Positions 44,503-53,712 of a stretch of DNA of 64,000 nucleotides are shown piece by piece. A model generated the notes under the pieces. It saw only the letters and a program-made list of their open reading frames with translations. It made no database searches and was not told the DNA's origin. Made by a program: the position numbers and the translations under genes. Location: the NCBI RefSeq assembly GCF_011927765.1, contig NZ_JAATJG010000003.1, positions 186,001 to 250,000 on the forward strand, written 5' to 3'. The DNA is from Wenyingzhuangia aestuarii. Its GTDB lineage: Bacteria; Bacteroidota; Bacteroidia; Flavobacteriales; Flavobacteriaceae. The first letter of the stretch is position 1, and each line of letters begins with the position of its first letter.

Positions 44503-44510
44503 TACTTTTG
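44503..44510 (+). promoter_or_regulatory. Promoter -7 element of purK
   Basis: TACTTTTG matches TAnnTTTG, 17 bp before the ATG at 44528. It overlaps an in-frame GTG at 44510, which it rules out as the start. Confidence 0.6.
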
Positions 44511-44527
44511 TGCCCAAATATTACTCA

Positions 44528-45676
44528 ATGGAAAATTATTTTTCTTCTAGCTTTAAATTGGGAGTCCTTGGTGGAGGTCAATTAGGAAGAATGCTTTTAG
44601 CAGAAACTCAAAAATTTGATGTTCATACTTGTATTTTAGACAGCTCTAAAGATGCTCCTTGCGCACCTTATTGCAATGAATTCTTTTTAGGAAATTTATT
44701 AGACTATAACGATGTTTATAATTTTGGTAAAAAAGTAGATGTGCTTACTATAGAAATAGAGCACGTAAACATTAAAGCTTTATACAAATTAGAAAAAGAA
44801 GGTGTAAAAGTGTATCCGCAACCTCATGTAATTGAGACTATTCAACACAAAGGAAAACAAAAAGACTTTTACAAAAAAAATAACATTCCAACCTCACCAC
44901 ACCAAAGATTTAGTTCTTTAGCAGAGTTAAAAGCTGCCAACCTAACAGATTTTCCTTTTGTTTGGAAAGCTGCTCAGTTTGGTTACGATGGTATGGGGGT
45001 TAAAATAGTTCGCTCTATAGACGACCTTAATAATTTACCCGATGCAGACTGTATTGTAGAAGATTTAATTCCATTTAAAAACGAATTAGCAGTTATTGTT
45101 GCTAGAAATGCTGATGGAAAAGTAAAAACATATCCTGTAGTAGAAATGGAATTTCATCCAGAAGCTAACCAAGTAGAATACGTAATTTGTCCTGCTCGTA
45201 TTAGCGATGAAGTTGCTGCCAAGGCAAGAAGAATTGCTATGAATGTTGCCAATTCTTTTAAACATGTTGGTTTGTTAGCTGTAGAAATGTTTCAAACAGA
45301 AAATGACGACATTATTATTAACGAAGTAGCTCCAAGAACACACAACAGCGGACATTATAGTATAGAAGCATCTCACACCAGTCAGTTTGAACAACATTTA
45401 CGTACAGTATTAAATTTACCTTTAGGAAACACCGAAAGTAAATTAGCCGGTATTATGGTAAATTTAGTAGGTGCAGAAGGTTACGAAGGAGAAGTTATTT
45501 ATGAAAAAATTACCGACATATTAAAGATTGATGGAGTAACTCCACATTTATATGGTAAAAAAATAACCAAACCTTTCCGTAAAATGGGACACGTTACCAT
45601 AGTTAATAAAGACATTAACGTAGCTCGTAAAACAGCAGAATTGGTAAAGAATACCGTTAGAGTCATTAGTAAATAA
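44528..45676 (+). CDS. purK: 5-(carboxyamino)imidazole ribonucleotide synthase
   Basis: ATP-dependent carboxylation of AIR in purine biosynthesis. The 382-aa ATP-grasp protein begins with the nucleotide-binding LGVLGGGQLGRMLL and has FPFVWKAAQFGYDGMGVKIV, VEMFQTENDDIIINEVAPRTHNSGHYSIEA and the closing GHVTIVNKD. ATG 44528 is preferred over GTG 44510. purE follows after 113 bp. Confidence 0.96.
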   Translation: MENYFSSSFKLGVLGGGQLGRMLLAETQKFDVHTCILDSSKDAPCAPYCNEFFLGNLLDYNDVYNFGKKVDVLTIEIEHVNIKALYKLEKEGVKVYPQPHVIETIQHKGKQKDFYKKNNIPTSPHQRFSSLAELKAANLTDFPFVWKAAQFGYDGMGVKIVRSIDDLNNLPDADCIVEDLIPFKNELAVIVARNADGKVKTYPVVEMEFHPEANQVEYVICPARISDEVAAKARRIAMNVANSFKHVGLLAVEMFQTENDDIIINEVAPRTHNSGHYSIEASHTSQFEQHLRTVLNLPLGNTESKLAGIMVNLVGAEGYEGEVIYEKITDILKIDGVTPHLYGKKITKPFRKMGHVTIVNKDINVARKTAELVKNTVRVISK

Positions 45677-45688
45677 CAATTAAACATT

Positions 45689-45723
45689 AAGTCAAAAGAT
45701 TTAAAGATAAAAGTCAAAGATTT
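45689..45723. repeat. Degenerate heptamer tract between purK and purE
   Basis: AAGTCAA-AAGATTT-AAAGATA-AAAGTCA-AAGATTT reads in a 7-bp phase, and the block AAGTCAAAAGATTT recurs with one base missing 22 bp later. The rest of the 113-bp gap is T-rich with no clear promoter or hairpin. Confidence 0.5.
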
Positions 45724-45789
45724 TTTCATAACACACAAAATAATTTTACTTTTTACCTTTCCTCTTTTTACTCTTAAAAACACAATACA

Positions 45790-46281
45790 ATGAAAGTAGC
45801 CATCGTAATGGGATCTGATTCAGATTTACCAGTAATGCAACAAGCTATAGATATTTTAAAAGAATTTGAAATTGAAGTGGAAGTAGATATTGTATCTGCA
45901 CACCGTACTCCAGAAAAATTGGTAGACTTTTCTAACAACGCACACAAAAGAGGTGTTTCTGTAATTATTGCAGGTGCTGGAGGTGCAGCTCATTTACCAG
46001 GAATGGTAGCTTCTATGAGTCCGCTACCTGTAATTGGAGTTCCTGTTAAATCTAGCAATTCTATTGATGGTTGGGATTCTATCTTATCTATTTTACAAAT
46101 GCCAGGAGGTGTTCCTGTAGCAACTGTAGCTTTAAACGGAGCTAAAAATGCAGGAATTTTAGCAGCTCAAATTATTGGAGCTACAAACAGCACTGTATTA
46201 GATACTATTGTTGCTTATAAAGAAAGCTTAAAAACTAAAGTAATAGAAGCTGCAGAACGTGTAAAAGCTTCGCAAGAATAA
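45790..46281 (+). CDS. purE: 5-(carboxyamino)imidazole ribonucleotide mutase
   Basis: Converts N5-CAIR to CAIR, the step after PurK. The 163-aa class I PurE begins VAIVMGSDSDLPVM and has VDIVSAHRTPEKL, IAGAGGAAHLPGM and the loop GVPVATVALNGAKNAG. It is of ordinary length for the family. Confidence 0.97.
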   Translation: MKVAIVMGSDSDLPVMQQAIDILKEFEIEVEVDIVSAHRTPEKLVDFSNNAHKRGVSVIIAGAGGAAHLPGMVASMSPLPVIGVPVKSSNSIDGWDSILSILQMPGGVPVATVALNGAKNAGILAAQIIGATNSTVLDTIVAYKESLKTKVIEAAERVKASQE

Positions 46282-46327
46282 ACTTTTTTGATTAAGTTTA
46301 TAGCTCTAAAAAATCGATCCGCTAGGA

Positions 46328-47305
46328 ATGAAAATAACAGAACGAATTCAACAACCTATTTACCAAGAAATGGCGGCCTTTGAAAACAAATTCAAAGAAG
46401 CCATGGCAACTAAGGTGCCGTTGTTAAATCGTATTACGCATTATATTGTTCGCAGAAAAGGAAAACAAATGCGACCAATGTTTGTCTTTCTAGTGGCCAA
46501 AATGGTTTCTAACGGAGATTTTAACGAACGTACCTACCGTGGTGCGGCTATTATTGAATTGATTCACACCGCAACTTTGGTGCACGATGATGTGGTAGAT
46601 GATAGTAACAAACGTAGAGGTTTCTTTTCTATAAACGCACTTTGGAAAAACAAAATTGCTGTTTTAGTAGGTGATTTTTTATTATCTAAAGGATTGTTAT
46701 TAAGCATAGACAATGATGATTTTGACATCCTAAAACTAATTTCTATCGCTGTGCGAGAAATGAGCGAAGGGGAGTTGTTACAAATTGAAAAAGCAAGACG
46801 TTTAGATATTACCGAAGAAGTATACTTTGAAATTATCCGTCAAAAAACAGCTACACTAATTGCGGCTTGTTGTGGAATTGGTGCTGCTTCTGTTGGGGCA
46901 GAAAAAGAAGAGGTGGAAAAAATGAGACGATTTGGAGAATACATTGGTATTGCTTTCCAAATAAAAGATGATTTGTTTGATTATTCAGATGCTCAAATAG
47001 GGAAACCTACAGGAATTGACATTAAAGAACAAAAAATGACACTTCCTTTAATTTACACCTTAAACACTTGTACAGATAAAGAACGTAAATGGTTAATAAA
47101 CTCTGTTAAGAACCATAATACAGATAAAAAAAGAGTAAAAGAGGTTATTCAATTTGTAAAAGACAATAACGGATTAGAATACACAATTACCAAAATGCAC
47201 GAGTATAAAAACTTGGCTTTGGAAATTTTAAACACATATCCTCAATCTGAATACAAAGATTCTTTACAAACTATGATTGATTACGTGGTAGAACGTAAAA
47301 AATAA
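46328..47305 (+). CDS. Polyprenyl (octaprenyl/heptaprenyl-type) diphosphate synthase
   Basis: Trans-prenyltransferase of 325 aa that makes long-chain isoprenoid diphosphates, probably the menaquinone side chain. The first Asp-rich motif is LVHDDVVDDSNKRRG (about residues 85-99) and the second FQIKDDLFDYSD. GKQMRPMFVFL is the substrate-binding motif near the N-terminus. It follows purE by 46 bp. The chain length cannot be told without modelling. Confidence 0.92.
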   Translation: MKITERIQQPIYQEMAAFENKFKEAMATKVPLLNRITHYIVRRKGKQMRPMFVFLVAKMVSNGDFNERTYRGAAIIELIHTATLVHDDVVDDSNKRRGFFSINALWKNKIAVLVGDFLLSKGLLLSIDNDDFDILKLISIAVREMSEGELLQIEKARRLDITEEVYFEIIRQKTATLIAACCGIGAASVGAEKEEVEKMRRFGEYIGIAFQIKDDLFDYSDAQIGKPTGIDIKEQKMTLPLIYTLNTCTDKERKWLINSVKNHNTDKKRVKEVIQFVKDNNGLEYTITKMHEYKNLALEILNTYPQSEYKDSLQTMIDYVVERKK

Positions 47306-47376
47306 TCATTCTGCCAAAATCCTCTAACTTTTTAAAGGATAGTTCACTAAATTAGTTTTATACGGTTGGTTGACTA

Positions 47377-50300
47377 ATGAAAGTAATACACATCCTTCTT
47401 ACTTTTCTGTTTTTCTATAGTTCTTACGGGCAAATAGTGAATAAAAACCGTGTGTCTAAAATACTCACTACTAGTATAGATACCATCAACCTAGAAAAGG
47501 TAGCCATTAGCCCTGTTAACTTTAACATTAAAAACAAACAAGGTCAATTAATTTCACCTACCAAATACTTTGTCAATTTTCAGAAAGGACAATTGTATTT
47601 TTACACTCCAAAACCTCAGCAAATAAAGGTTAACTACTTTAAATACCCTGATTTTTTAACACAAAGCTATAGTCCTTTTGATAAAAAACTCATCATTGCT
47701 AAAGCAACTCCATCTGCTCAAACTTATTCTTTAAAAAAAGAATATAACAAGAGCGATTTTTTTGGAGGTATTAATACTTATGGAAATATTACTCGAGGAA
47801 TTACCGTAGGAAACAACCAAGGATCTGTGTTAAACTCTGGATTAGATTTACAGATTACCGGAAATTTATCAGAAAACTTAAAAATTAGAGCTAGTATTAA
47901 AGACTCCAATGTTCCGATTCAAGAAAACGGGGTTTCACAGAACATTAATGAGTTTGACAGAGTGTTTATTGAATTGTTTACAGATACATGGAACTTAAAG
48001 GCTGGAGATGTAGATTTAACCAATCAGGACAGTTATTTTTTAAACTTTACCAAAAAAATTAATGGAGCCAAGTTAGATGTTGTTTTAGACCATGGAGATC
48101 AAAAAACAACAGTTACTGCTTCTGGGGCTTTGGCCAAAGGACGATTTAACACCCAAAACATAACTGCACAAGAAGGAAATCAAGGTCCTTACAGATTATT
48201 AGGAGTTAACGGAGAACAAAACATTGTTATTATTTCTGGAAGTGAAGTGGTGTACGTAAATGGTGTACAACTAAAGAGAGGAGAACAGTACGATTACACT
48301 ATTGATTATAACATTTCTGAAATTACTTTTAATCCTACATTTCCCATTAACTCATCACAAAGAATTATTGTAGACTATCAATACAGCGATCAAAACTACA
48401 ACCGATTTGTAACCCACGATGGTGTAAAATATGAAACCGAAAAATTTAGCATTGGAACTTACTTTTACAATGAAAATGATGTAAAAAATCAGCCTATTCA
48501 GCAGAATTTAAGTAATGATCAAAAACTTATTTTACAACAAGCAGGAAATGACCCTAATCAAATGATTGCTCCTAGCGCACAAATAGCTGCTTACAATGAA
48601 AACAGAATTCAATACCTTATAAATAACGAAGGAAATTTTGAGCAAAGTAACAATGAAAACCAAACACTATACAATGTAACTTTTAGTTTTGTAGGTAACA
48701 ACAACGGAAATTACATTATTAGTGAAACCGTTGCCACAGGTACTATTTACGAATATATTGCTCCTATAAATGGAGTTCCACAAGGTAACTACGCTCCTAT
48801 TACCCAATTGTTTGCTCCAACTAAAACACAAATGGCCGTAGTAAATACTGCTTATAAAATTAGTGAACAATCTTTTGTAAATGCAGAATTAGCCTATAGT
48901 AATAATGACCAAAACTTGTTTTCTACCTTAGATGACCATCAAAATAAAGGACTAGCTACTACCCTAACCTGGCAGCAACAAATTAAAACGGGTACATGGA
49001 ATAGTTCTAACCTTTTTGAAGGTGATTTTGTTCAAAAAACATTTAATAACATTGAAGGTTTGTACAATGCTGAATTTAATAGAGACTGGAATATAGATGT
49101 AAATTTAACCCCCAATTTTTTGGGTAATCAAACCTATGTAAGAAATACATTTGTGTTGGAAAAAAACAACTCTCAAAAAATTTATTTAAACAGTGCTTAT
49201 CTAAATCTAGGAGAAGCATTTAAAGGAGTTAAAAATGGAATTACCACTTTAAACTCTGTAGGAAAAACTACTTTGGCTACAGAAACTAGTTATTTAAAAA
49301 GTACAAATAGTACCGAAAAAGGAACCTTTTTAAGACATGAATCTAATCTTAAATACAACTTAAAAAAAGCCTGGTTACAAGGACTACTAACCTATGAAAA
49401 CAATCAGCAACAAAATGAACAAACCCAAGTTTTTCACCAAAATAGTCAGAAATATATTGCTACCGGAATGCATGTAGGTTTAGGAGATTCTACCAAAGTA
49501 TATTCCAAATTTGGTTACACCATTACACAAATAGACAGTATTAAAAACAATCAACTAACAAGGGTACAAAACACCCAAAACTACACGGTAGAAAGCCAAT
49601 TAATTAAAACCAAACAAACCTCTTTAAATACATTTGTTAACTACAGAAAGGTACATCATTTATTTTCTGATGATGTAGATGTTGTGAATGCAAGAACACT
49701 CTACAACCAACAATTATTTCATGATATTATTCGTTTGTCAACGGCTTATGAAACAAGCTCTGGGAGTACCGCTCAACAAAACTTTACCTATATAGAAACA
49801 GAACCCGGACAAGGATATTATTATTATTTAGGAGATTTAAACAACAACGGTAAAAAAGATTTTGATGAATTTGAAGTGGCACAATTTACAGATCAGGCTA
49901 ATTATTTAAGAGTTGTTTTGCCCAATCTTAACAGAATTGCTACACAAAAGGCAAAACTGAGCCAATCTGTGTTTGTTAATTTTCTTCAATACAGTAATCA
50001 CAGTTCTAAATGGCTACAAACCTTGTCTCATTTCTCAAACCAGTCTAGTATTTTAATCAATAAAGATCAACTTAAAAAAGGAAAAAAATTTAACATTAAT
50101 CCTTTTAACACCACTGGTGATGATGTGGTAGGTTTGCAACAAAATATATTTACAAGTCTTTATTTTAATAGAGGTTTACAGCATTATAGTACCACCTATA
50201 CGTATCAAGACAATCAAAATACGCAAAACATTTCGTCAGACATTCAGGTGGCAACACAACAATCTCACGAAATAAATTTTCAGCACAACATTCAGAGTTC

Positions 50301-50775
50301 TTGGGTATTGGGAGCCATTGTAAATACAAAGAACAACAAAAACACTAGTAAAGAGTATGCTAGCAGAAATTTTAATATTGCATCACATAAAATAAATCCC
50401 TCTATCAACTTTTTAAAAGATGAGTTTTCTACACTTAAAACCAGTTATTCTTACAGAAATGAGAAAAATAAAATTGGAGAAGAAGCGTTAATAAGTCATG
50501 ATTTTGGAATTAACTACACCTATAACAACCTTGGAAAAGGATCTATTTTAGCAAGTCTAAACTTAATAGAGAACAAGTACACAGGACCCGTTAATACTCC
50601 GGCATCTTATAGAATTTTAGAAGGTTTGCAACCTGACAGAAACTATACTTGGTCTTTAATTGTACAAAGAAAATTAACCGAATTATTGGACTTAAGTATT
50701 AATTACAACGGAAGAAAAAACACAGCAACAAACACCATTCACGTTGGTAGTGTACAATTAAGAGCTAACTTTTAA
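47377..50775 (+). CDS. Very large outer-membrane beta-rich protein, unknown function
   Basis: An 1132-aa secreted protein with signal peptide ending SYG-Q. The segment GGINTYGNITRGITVGNNQG, followed by ENLKIRASIKDSNVPIQENG and then FDRVFIELFTDTWNLKAGDV, is a strongly conserved block I recognise from unnamed Bacteroidota proteins. The remainder alternates aromatic and polar residues in a pattern of many membrane strands, and it ends VGSVQLRANF with a terminal Phe. There is an acidic loop YYYYLGDLNNNGKKDFDEFE that resembles a calcium-binding dockerin-like motif (DLNNNGKKDFDE). The role is unknown. It stands alone. Confidence 0.75.
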   Translation: MKVIHILLTFLFFYSSYGQIVNKNRVSKILTTSIDTINLEKVAISPVNFNIKNKQGQLISPTKYFVNFQKGQLYFYTPKPQQIKVNYFKYPDFLTQSYSPFDKKLIIAKATPSAQTYSLKKEYNKSDFFGGINTYGNITRGITVGNNQGSVLNSGLDLQITGNLSENLKIRASIKDSNVPIQENGVSQNINEFDRVFIELFTDTWNLKAGDVDLTNQDSYFLNFTKKINGAKLDVVLDHGDQKTTVTASGALAKGRFNTQNITAQEGNQGPYRLLGVNGEQNIVIISGSEVVYVNGVQLKRGEQYDYTIDYNISEITFNPTFPINSSQRIIVDYQYSDQNYNRFVTHDGVKYETEKFSIGTYFYNENDVKNQPIQQNLSNDQKLILQQAGNDPNQMIAPSAQIAAYNENRIQYLINNEGNFEQSNNENQTLYNVTFSFVGNNNGNYIISETVATGTIYEYIAPINGVPQGNYAPITQLFAPTKTQMAVVNTAYKISEQSFVNAELAYSNNDQNLFSTLDDHQNKGLATTLTWQQQIKTGTWNSSNLFEGDFVQKTFNNIEGLYNAEFNRDWNIDVNLTPNFLGNQTYVRNTFVLEKNNSQKIYLNSAYLNLGEAFKGVKNGITTLNSVGKTTLATETSYLKSTNSTEKGTFLRHESNLKYNLKKAWLQGLLTYENNQQQNEQTQVFHQNSQKYIATGMHVGLGDSTKVYSKFGYTITQIDSIKNNQLTRVQNTQNYTVESQLIKTKQTSLNTFVNYRKVHHLFSDDVDVVNARTLYNQQLFHDIIRLSTAYETSSGSTAQQNFTYIETEPGQGYYYYLGDLNNNGKKDFDEFEVAQFTDQANYLRVVLPNLNRIATQKAKLSQSVFVNFLQYSNHSSKWLQTLSHFSNQSSILINKDQLKKGKKFNINPFNTTGDDVVGLQQNIFTSLYFNRGLQHYSTTYTYQDNQNTQNISSDIQVATQQSHEINFQHNIQSSWVLGAIVNTKNNKNTSKEYASRNFNIASHKINPSINFLKDEFSTLKTSYSYRNEKNKIGEEALISHDFGINYTYNNLGKGSILASLNLIENKYTGPVNTPASYRILEGLQPDRNYTWSLIVQRKLTELLDLSINYNGRKNTATNTIHVGSVQLRANF

Positions 50776-50805
50776 AAGCAATTAGGCAAGCTCATAGAAA
50801 TGCGC

Positions 50806-50813
50806 TATTTTTG
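50806..50813 (+). promoter_or_regulatory. Promoter -7 element of the small OM barrel gene
   Basis: TATTTTTG matches TAnnTTTG, 20 bp upstream of the ATG at 50834. Confidence 0.6.
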
Positions 50814-50833
50814 ACGTGTAAAAACAAAAAAGC

Positions 50834-51346
50834 ATGAAAAAAATACTTTTCTTATTTATCTTATTCATCACCTTGGGTGCAAACGCTCAAAACAACCAAA
50901 TAAAGGTAGATTTATTTGATATATTGGTTCTAAGAACCCTAGATGTATCGTACGAAAATCAATTAAATGATGAAGCTTCTATTGGTTTGTCTGTATTCAT
51001 CAATTTTGAAGATAAAGATGCTAAGTTTAGATATAACGAAGATTTTCAGATTACTCCATATTTCCGTCAATACATTACCAATAGTAATGGCTTTGACTTT
51101 TTTGGGGAATTATTTGGAACCTTAAACTTTGCGGAAACTGAAGAAAAAACAGAAAATGATGTAGTGGTAGAAGAATCTCAAAACTATTCAGACTTTGCCT
51201 TAGGATTAGGTGCAGGTGGAAAACATGTTTCTAAAAATGGTTATGTTTTTGAATTTAATGTAGGAGTGGGTAGAAACCTATTCAACTCTAAAATATCTCG
51301 CCAGTTTGTTCCTAGATTTGGAATTAGCGTAGGAAAACAATTCTAA
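50834..51346 (+). CDS. Small outer-membrane beta-barrel protein (DUF3575-like)
   Basis: A 170-aa protein with signal peptide ending GANA-Q. About eight strands can be read (KVDLFDILVLRTLDVSYENQ, ASIGLSVFINF, FQITPYFRQYI, FDFFGELFGTLNF, FALGLGAGGKHVSKNGYVFE) and it ends FGISVGKQF. It is 9 bp upstream of the CLC gene, so the two may share a transcript. The role is unknown. Confidence 0.75.
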   Translation: MKKILFLFILFITLGANAQNNQIKVDLFDILVLRTLDVSYENQLNDEASIGLSVFINFEDKDAKFRYNEDFQITPYFRQYITNSNGFDFFGELFGTLNFAETEEKTENDVVVEESQNYSDFALGLGAGGKHVSKNGYVFEFNVGVGRNLFNSKISRQFVPRFGISVGKQF

Positions 51347-51355
51347 AACCTAAAA

Positions 51356-52648
51356 ATGAACGCTATCCGTAAGCAATACTCACTATCAGAATACCCAACT
51401 ATTATAAAAGAGTTTTTAAAATGGCTGGTTTTATCTGTTGTTATTGGTACGTTGGTAGGTGTAGCTTCGGCTGCTTTGTTAGCCTCTTTAAACTGGTCTA
51501 CAAACTACAGAGAAGCTAATAAAGTTATTATTTGGTTATTACCAGTTGGAGGTTTGTTTGTGGGGCTTTTATACCACTACTACGGACAGTCCGTTGCTAA
51601 AGGAAATAATCAATTATTAGAGGAACTAAATACTCCCAAAGATATTATTCCTTTTAAAATGGCTCCTTTTATTTTTATAGGAACTGTTGTTTCTCATTTA
51701 TTTGGAGCTTCTGTAGGACGTGAAGGTACTGCTGTGCAAATTGGAGGAGCTATTGCCGATCAGTTTTCGGGTTGGCTAAAAATGAACAAATCCAATCGTA
51801 GAATTATTATACTAATGGGAATTAGTAGTGGTTTTGCAGGTTTGTTTGGAACTCCATTGGCTGGTGCTGTTTTTGCCTTAGAAGTTTTATTGATTGGTAA
51901 AATAAAATACAATGCTATTTTGCCTTGCTTGTTGGTTGCTGTGGTTGCTAACTTTGCGTCTAGAGAAGTAGCTCATTATTTACACGTACCCCACACAAAT
52001 TATGTTATAAACTTAGTTCCCAAATTAAGCATTAGCACTTTTTTTTGGTGTGTATTGGCTGGAATTATTTTTGGAATTGTAAGTACTTTTTTCTCTAAAG
52101 GAGTTCACTTTTTTAGTCAATTTTCTAAACTTATTAAATATCCTCCACTAAGACCTGTTGTAGGTGGAACTGCCATTGCTGTACTTGTTTATTTTATTGG
52201 AACCAAATACATAGGATTAGGAATTCCTACCATTTTAGATTCTTTTGTTACAAGTATGCACAGTTACGATTTTGCTATAAAATTAATTTTAACCACTTTT
52301 TGTATTGCCTTTGGTTTTAAAGGTGGAGAAGTAACTCCCTTGTTTTTTATTGGAGCTACTTTAGGGAGTGCTTTGGCCTTCTTTTTTCCTTTACCAATTG
52401 GTTTGCTTGCCGGAATGGGATTTGTAGCCGTATTTTCTGGTGCTACCAACACCCCTATTGCTTGTACGCTAATGGGAATTGAATTATTTGGTATGGATAG
52501 TGGAGTTTATATAGCCATTGCCTGTGTAACCGCTTATGTATTTTCGGGTCACACAGGAATTTATACTTCTCAAATTGTGGGTACTTCTAAAACTGACAAA
52601 TACACTACAGAAGAAGGAAATACTTTAGGAAAAATTGATCGAAAATAA
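51356..52648 (+). CDS. CLC-family antiporter, probable fluoride/proton type (CLC-F)
   Basis: An inner-membrane CLC protein of 430 aa with 12 or more hydrophobic segments. The gating glutamate is E123 in GASVGREGTAVQIGG. Chloride transporters have GREGP there. The N-terminal GSGIP motif is replaced by AKGNNQLLEEL. The later GGIFAP motif is replaced by GGEVTPLF, with Glu324-Val325-Thr326. These substitutions match what I recall of the CLC-F class, where Glu318, Val319 and Thr320 of the Enterobacter casseliflavus protein are key. No fluoride riboswitch was seen upstream. Confidence 0.8.
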   Translation: MNAIRKQYSLSEYPTIIKEFLKWLVLSVVIGTLVGVASAALLASLNWSTNYREANKVIIWLLPVGGLFVGLLYHYYGQSVAKGNNQLLEELNTPKDIIPFKMAPFIFIGTVVSHLFGASVGREGTAVQIGGAIADQFSGWLKMNKSNRRIIILMGISSGFAGLFGTPLAGAVFALEVLLIGKIKYNAILPCLLVAVVANFASREVAHYLHVPHTNYVINLVPKLSISTFFWCVLAGIIFGIVSTFFSKGVHFFSQFSKLIKYPPLRPVVGGTAIAVLVYFIGTKYIGLGIPTILDSFVTSMHSYDFAIKLILTTFCIAFGFKGGEVTPLFFIGATLGSALAFFFPLPIGLLAGMGFVAVFSGATNTPIACTLMGIELFGMDSGVYIAIACVTAYVFSGHTGIYTSQIVGTSKTDKYTTEEGNTLGKIDRK

Positions 52649-52650
52649 AT

Positions 52651-53637
52651 TTACCTAAATTGATTTTTAATAACATCTATCACTCTTTTTCCTTGTGGTG
52701 TAAACGTTTTTGATTTGTTTCTAAACGTGGTTTCTGTTAAATGCCACTTCCACAAAAAGCCTCCTGCAAACCAATTATGATTGTAAAATGTTTTGTACAA
52801 AGCTTTATAAGCATTGGCTTGAGCTTGTTCATTTACAGCATATATTCCATTGCTCCCCCAAGTATCTTTGGTATTAAAATCACAACTTTCAAAACCATAT
52901 TCTGTAAGCAAAATAGGCTTGTTATTCCTTTTGCTTAGTTCATGTAAATTCTGTTTTATAGGTTGCCAAGCTTTAATTAATTCATCAACACTAGGCTCTT
53001 TTTTATTGGACAGTGTGTAATAAGCATCTACCCCAATATAATCTAATTCTTGCCAAAAATTTACACCTTCTGCATTGTCCCAATTGGCTGCGTAAGTTAG
53101 TTTTCCTTTGTAGATTTGTTTTACTTTTTTAATTAATTCCTTAAAAAATAAAGGTCTTTTTAACACTACTTGTTTTAACTCTGTACCCACACAAAACAAT
53201 TCTACCTGTTGTTCTTGTGCTACTTTGGCATAGCTTAAAATATAATCCGTGTATTCTTTTTCCCACACCTCCCAATCTTGTTCTGTTTCTAGCGTAAAAT
53301 CTCCTATCCACCCTTTTCTATGCCATACATGGGGTTTTAAAAACACTTTTAATTGCTGTTTTTTTGCAAAATTAATCATAGCCACAACCCCTTCCGTTTT
53401 TTCTCCCCACCACTGACGGTCGTGATCAAAATAAACATTTGGAGCTGTATCTTTAGAAAAAGCAAACGGAATAATAGCTACCCAATTGGCATTAATTTGA
53501 TGTAAATCCACAAAAGGAACCTCATTTACAGATTTTGGAGGAGACACCAAACTAACTCCATTTATTTTTTTTTGAGAACAAGACACTACAGTTAACAAAC
53601 TAAAGACAATAAACAGATACTTTTTACAAAACTTCAT
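52651..53637 (-). CDS. GH113-like glycoside hydrolase lipoprotein
   Basis: A 328-aa lipoprotein (lipobox VVSC) with a TIM-barrel pattern. Candidate acid/base Glu153 lies in FCVGTELKQ and candidate nucleophile Glu246 in ILLTEYGFES, with FLKPHVWHRKGW and LDYIGVDAYYTLS between and before. This order is that of GH113 (beta-mannanase type) proteins. Specificity is not certain; it could act on another beta-linked glycan. It converges on the CLC gene with 2 bp between stops and stands divergent from tatD. Confidence 0.75.
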   Translation of the reverse strand: MKFCKKYLFIVFSLLTVVSCSQKKINGVSLVSPPKSVNEVPFVDLHQINANWVAIIPFAFSKDTAPNVYFDHDRQWWGEKTEGVVAMINFAKKQQLKVFLKPHVWHRKGWIGDFTLETEQDWEVWEKEYTDYILSYAKVAQEQQVELFCVGTELKQVVLKRPLFFKELIKKVKQIYKGKLTYAANWDNAEGVNFWQELDYIGVDAYYTLSNKKEPSVDELIKAWQPIKQNLHELSKRNNKPILLTEYGFESCDFNTKDTWGSNGIYAVNEQAQANAYKALYKTFYNHNWFAGGFLWKWHLTETTFRNKSKTFTPQGKRVIDVIKNQFR

Positions 53638-53687
53638 TTCTATGATTTTTAAATCGATTTAAAATTACTCAAAAACATATCGATACT

Positions 53688-53695
53688 TATCTTTG
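53688..53695 (+). promoter_or_regulatory. Promoter -7 element of tatD
   Basis: TATCTTTG matches TAnnTTTG, 17 bp upstream of the ATG at 53713. Confidence 0.6.
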
Positions 53696-53712
53696 CTACA
53701 AATTTTATACAA

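Noticed and set aside
50776-50833. Fluoride riboswitch before the OM barrel-CLC pair
   Set aside because: The leader is too short (about 20 nt after the promoter) and lacks the conserved crcB-motif sequences.
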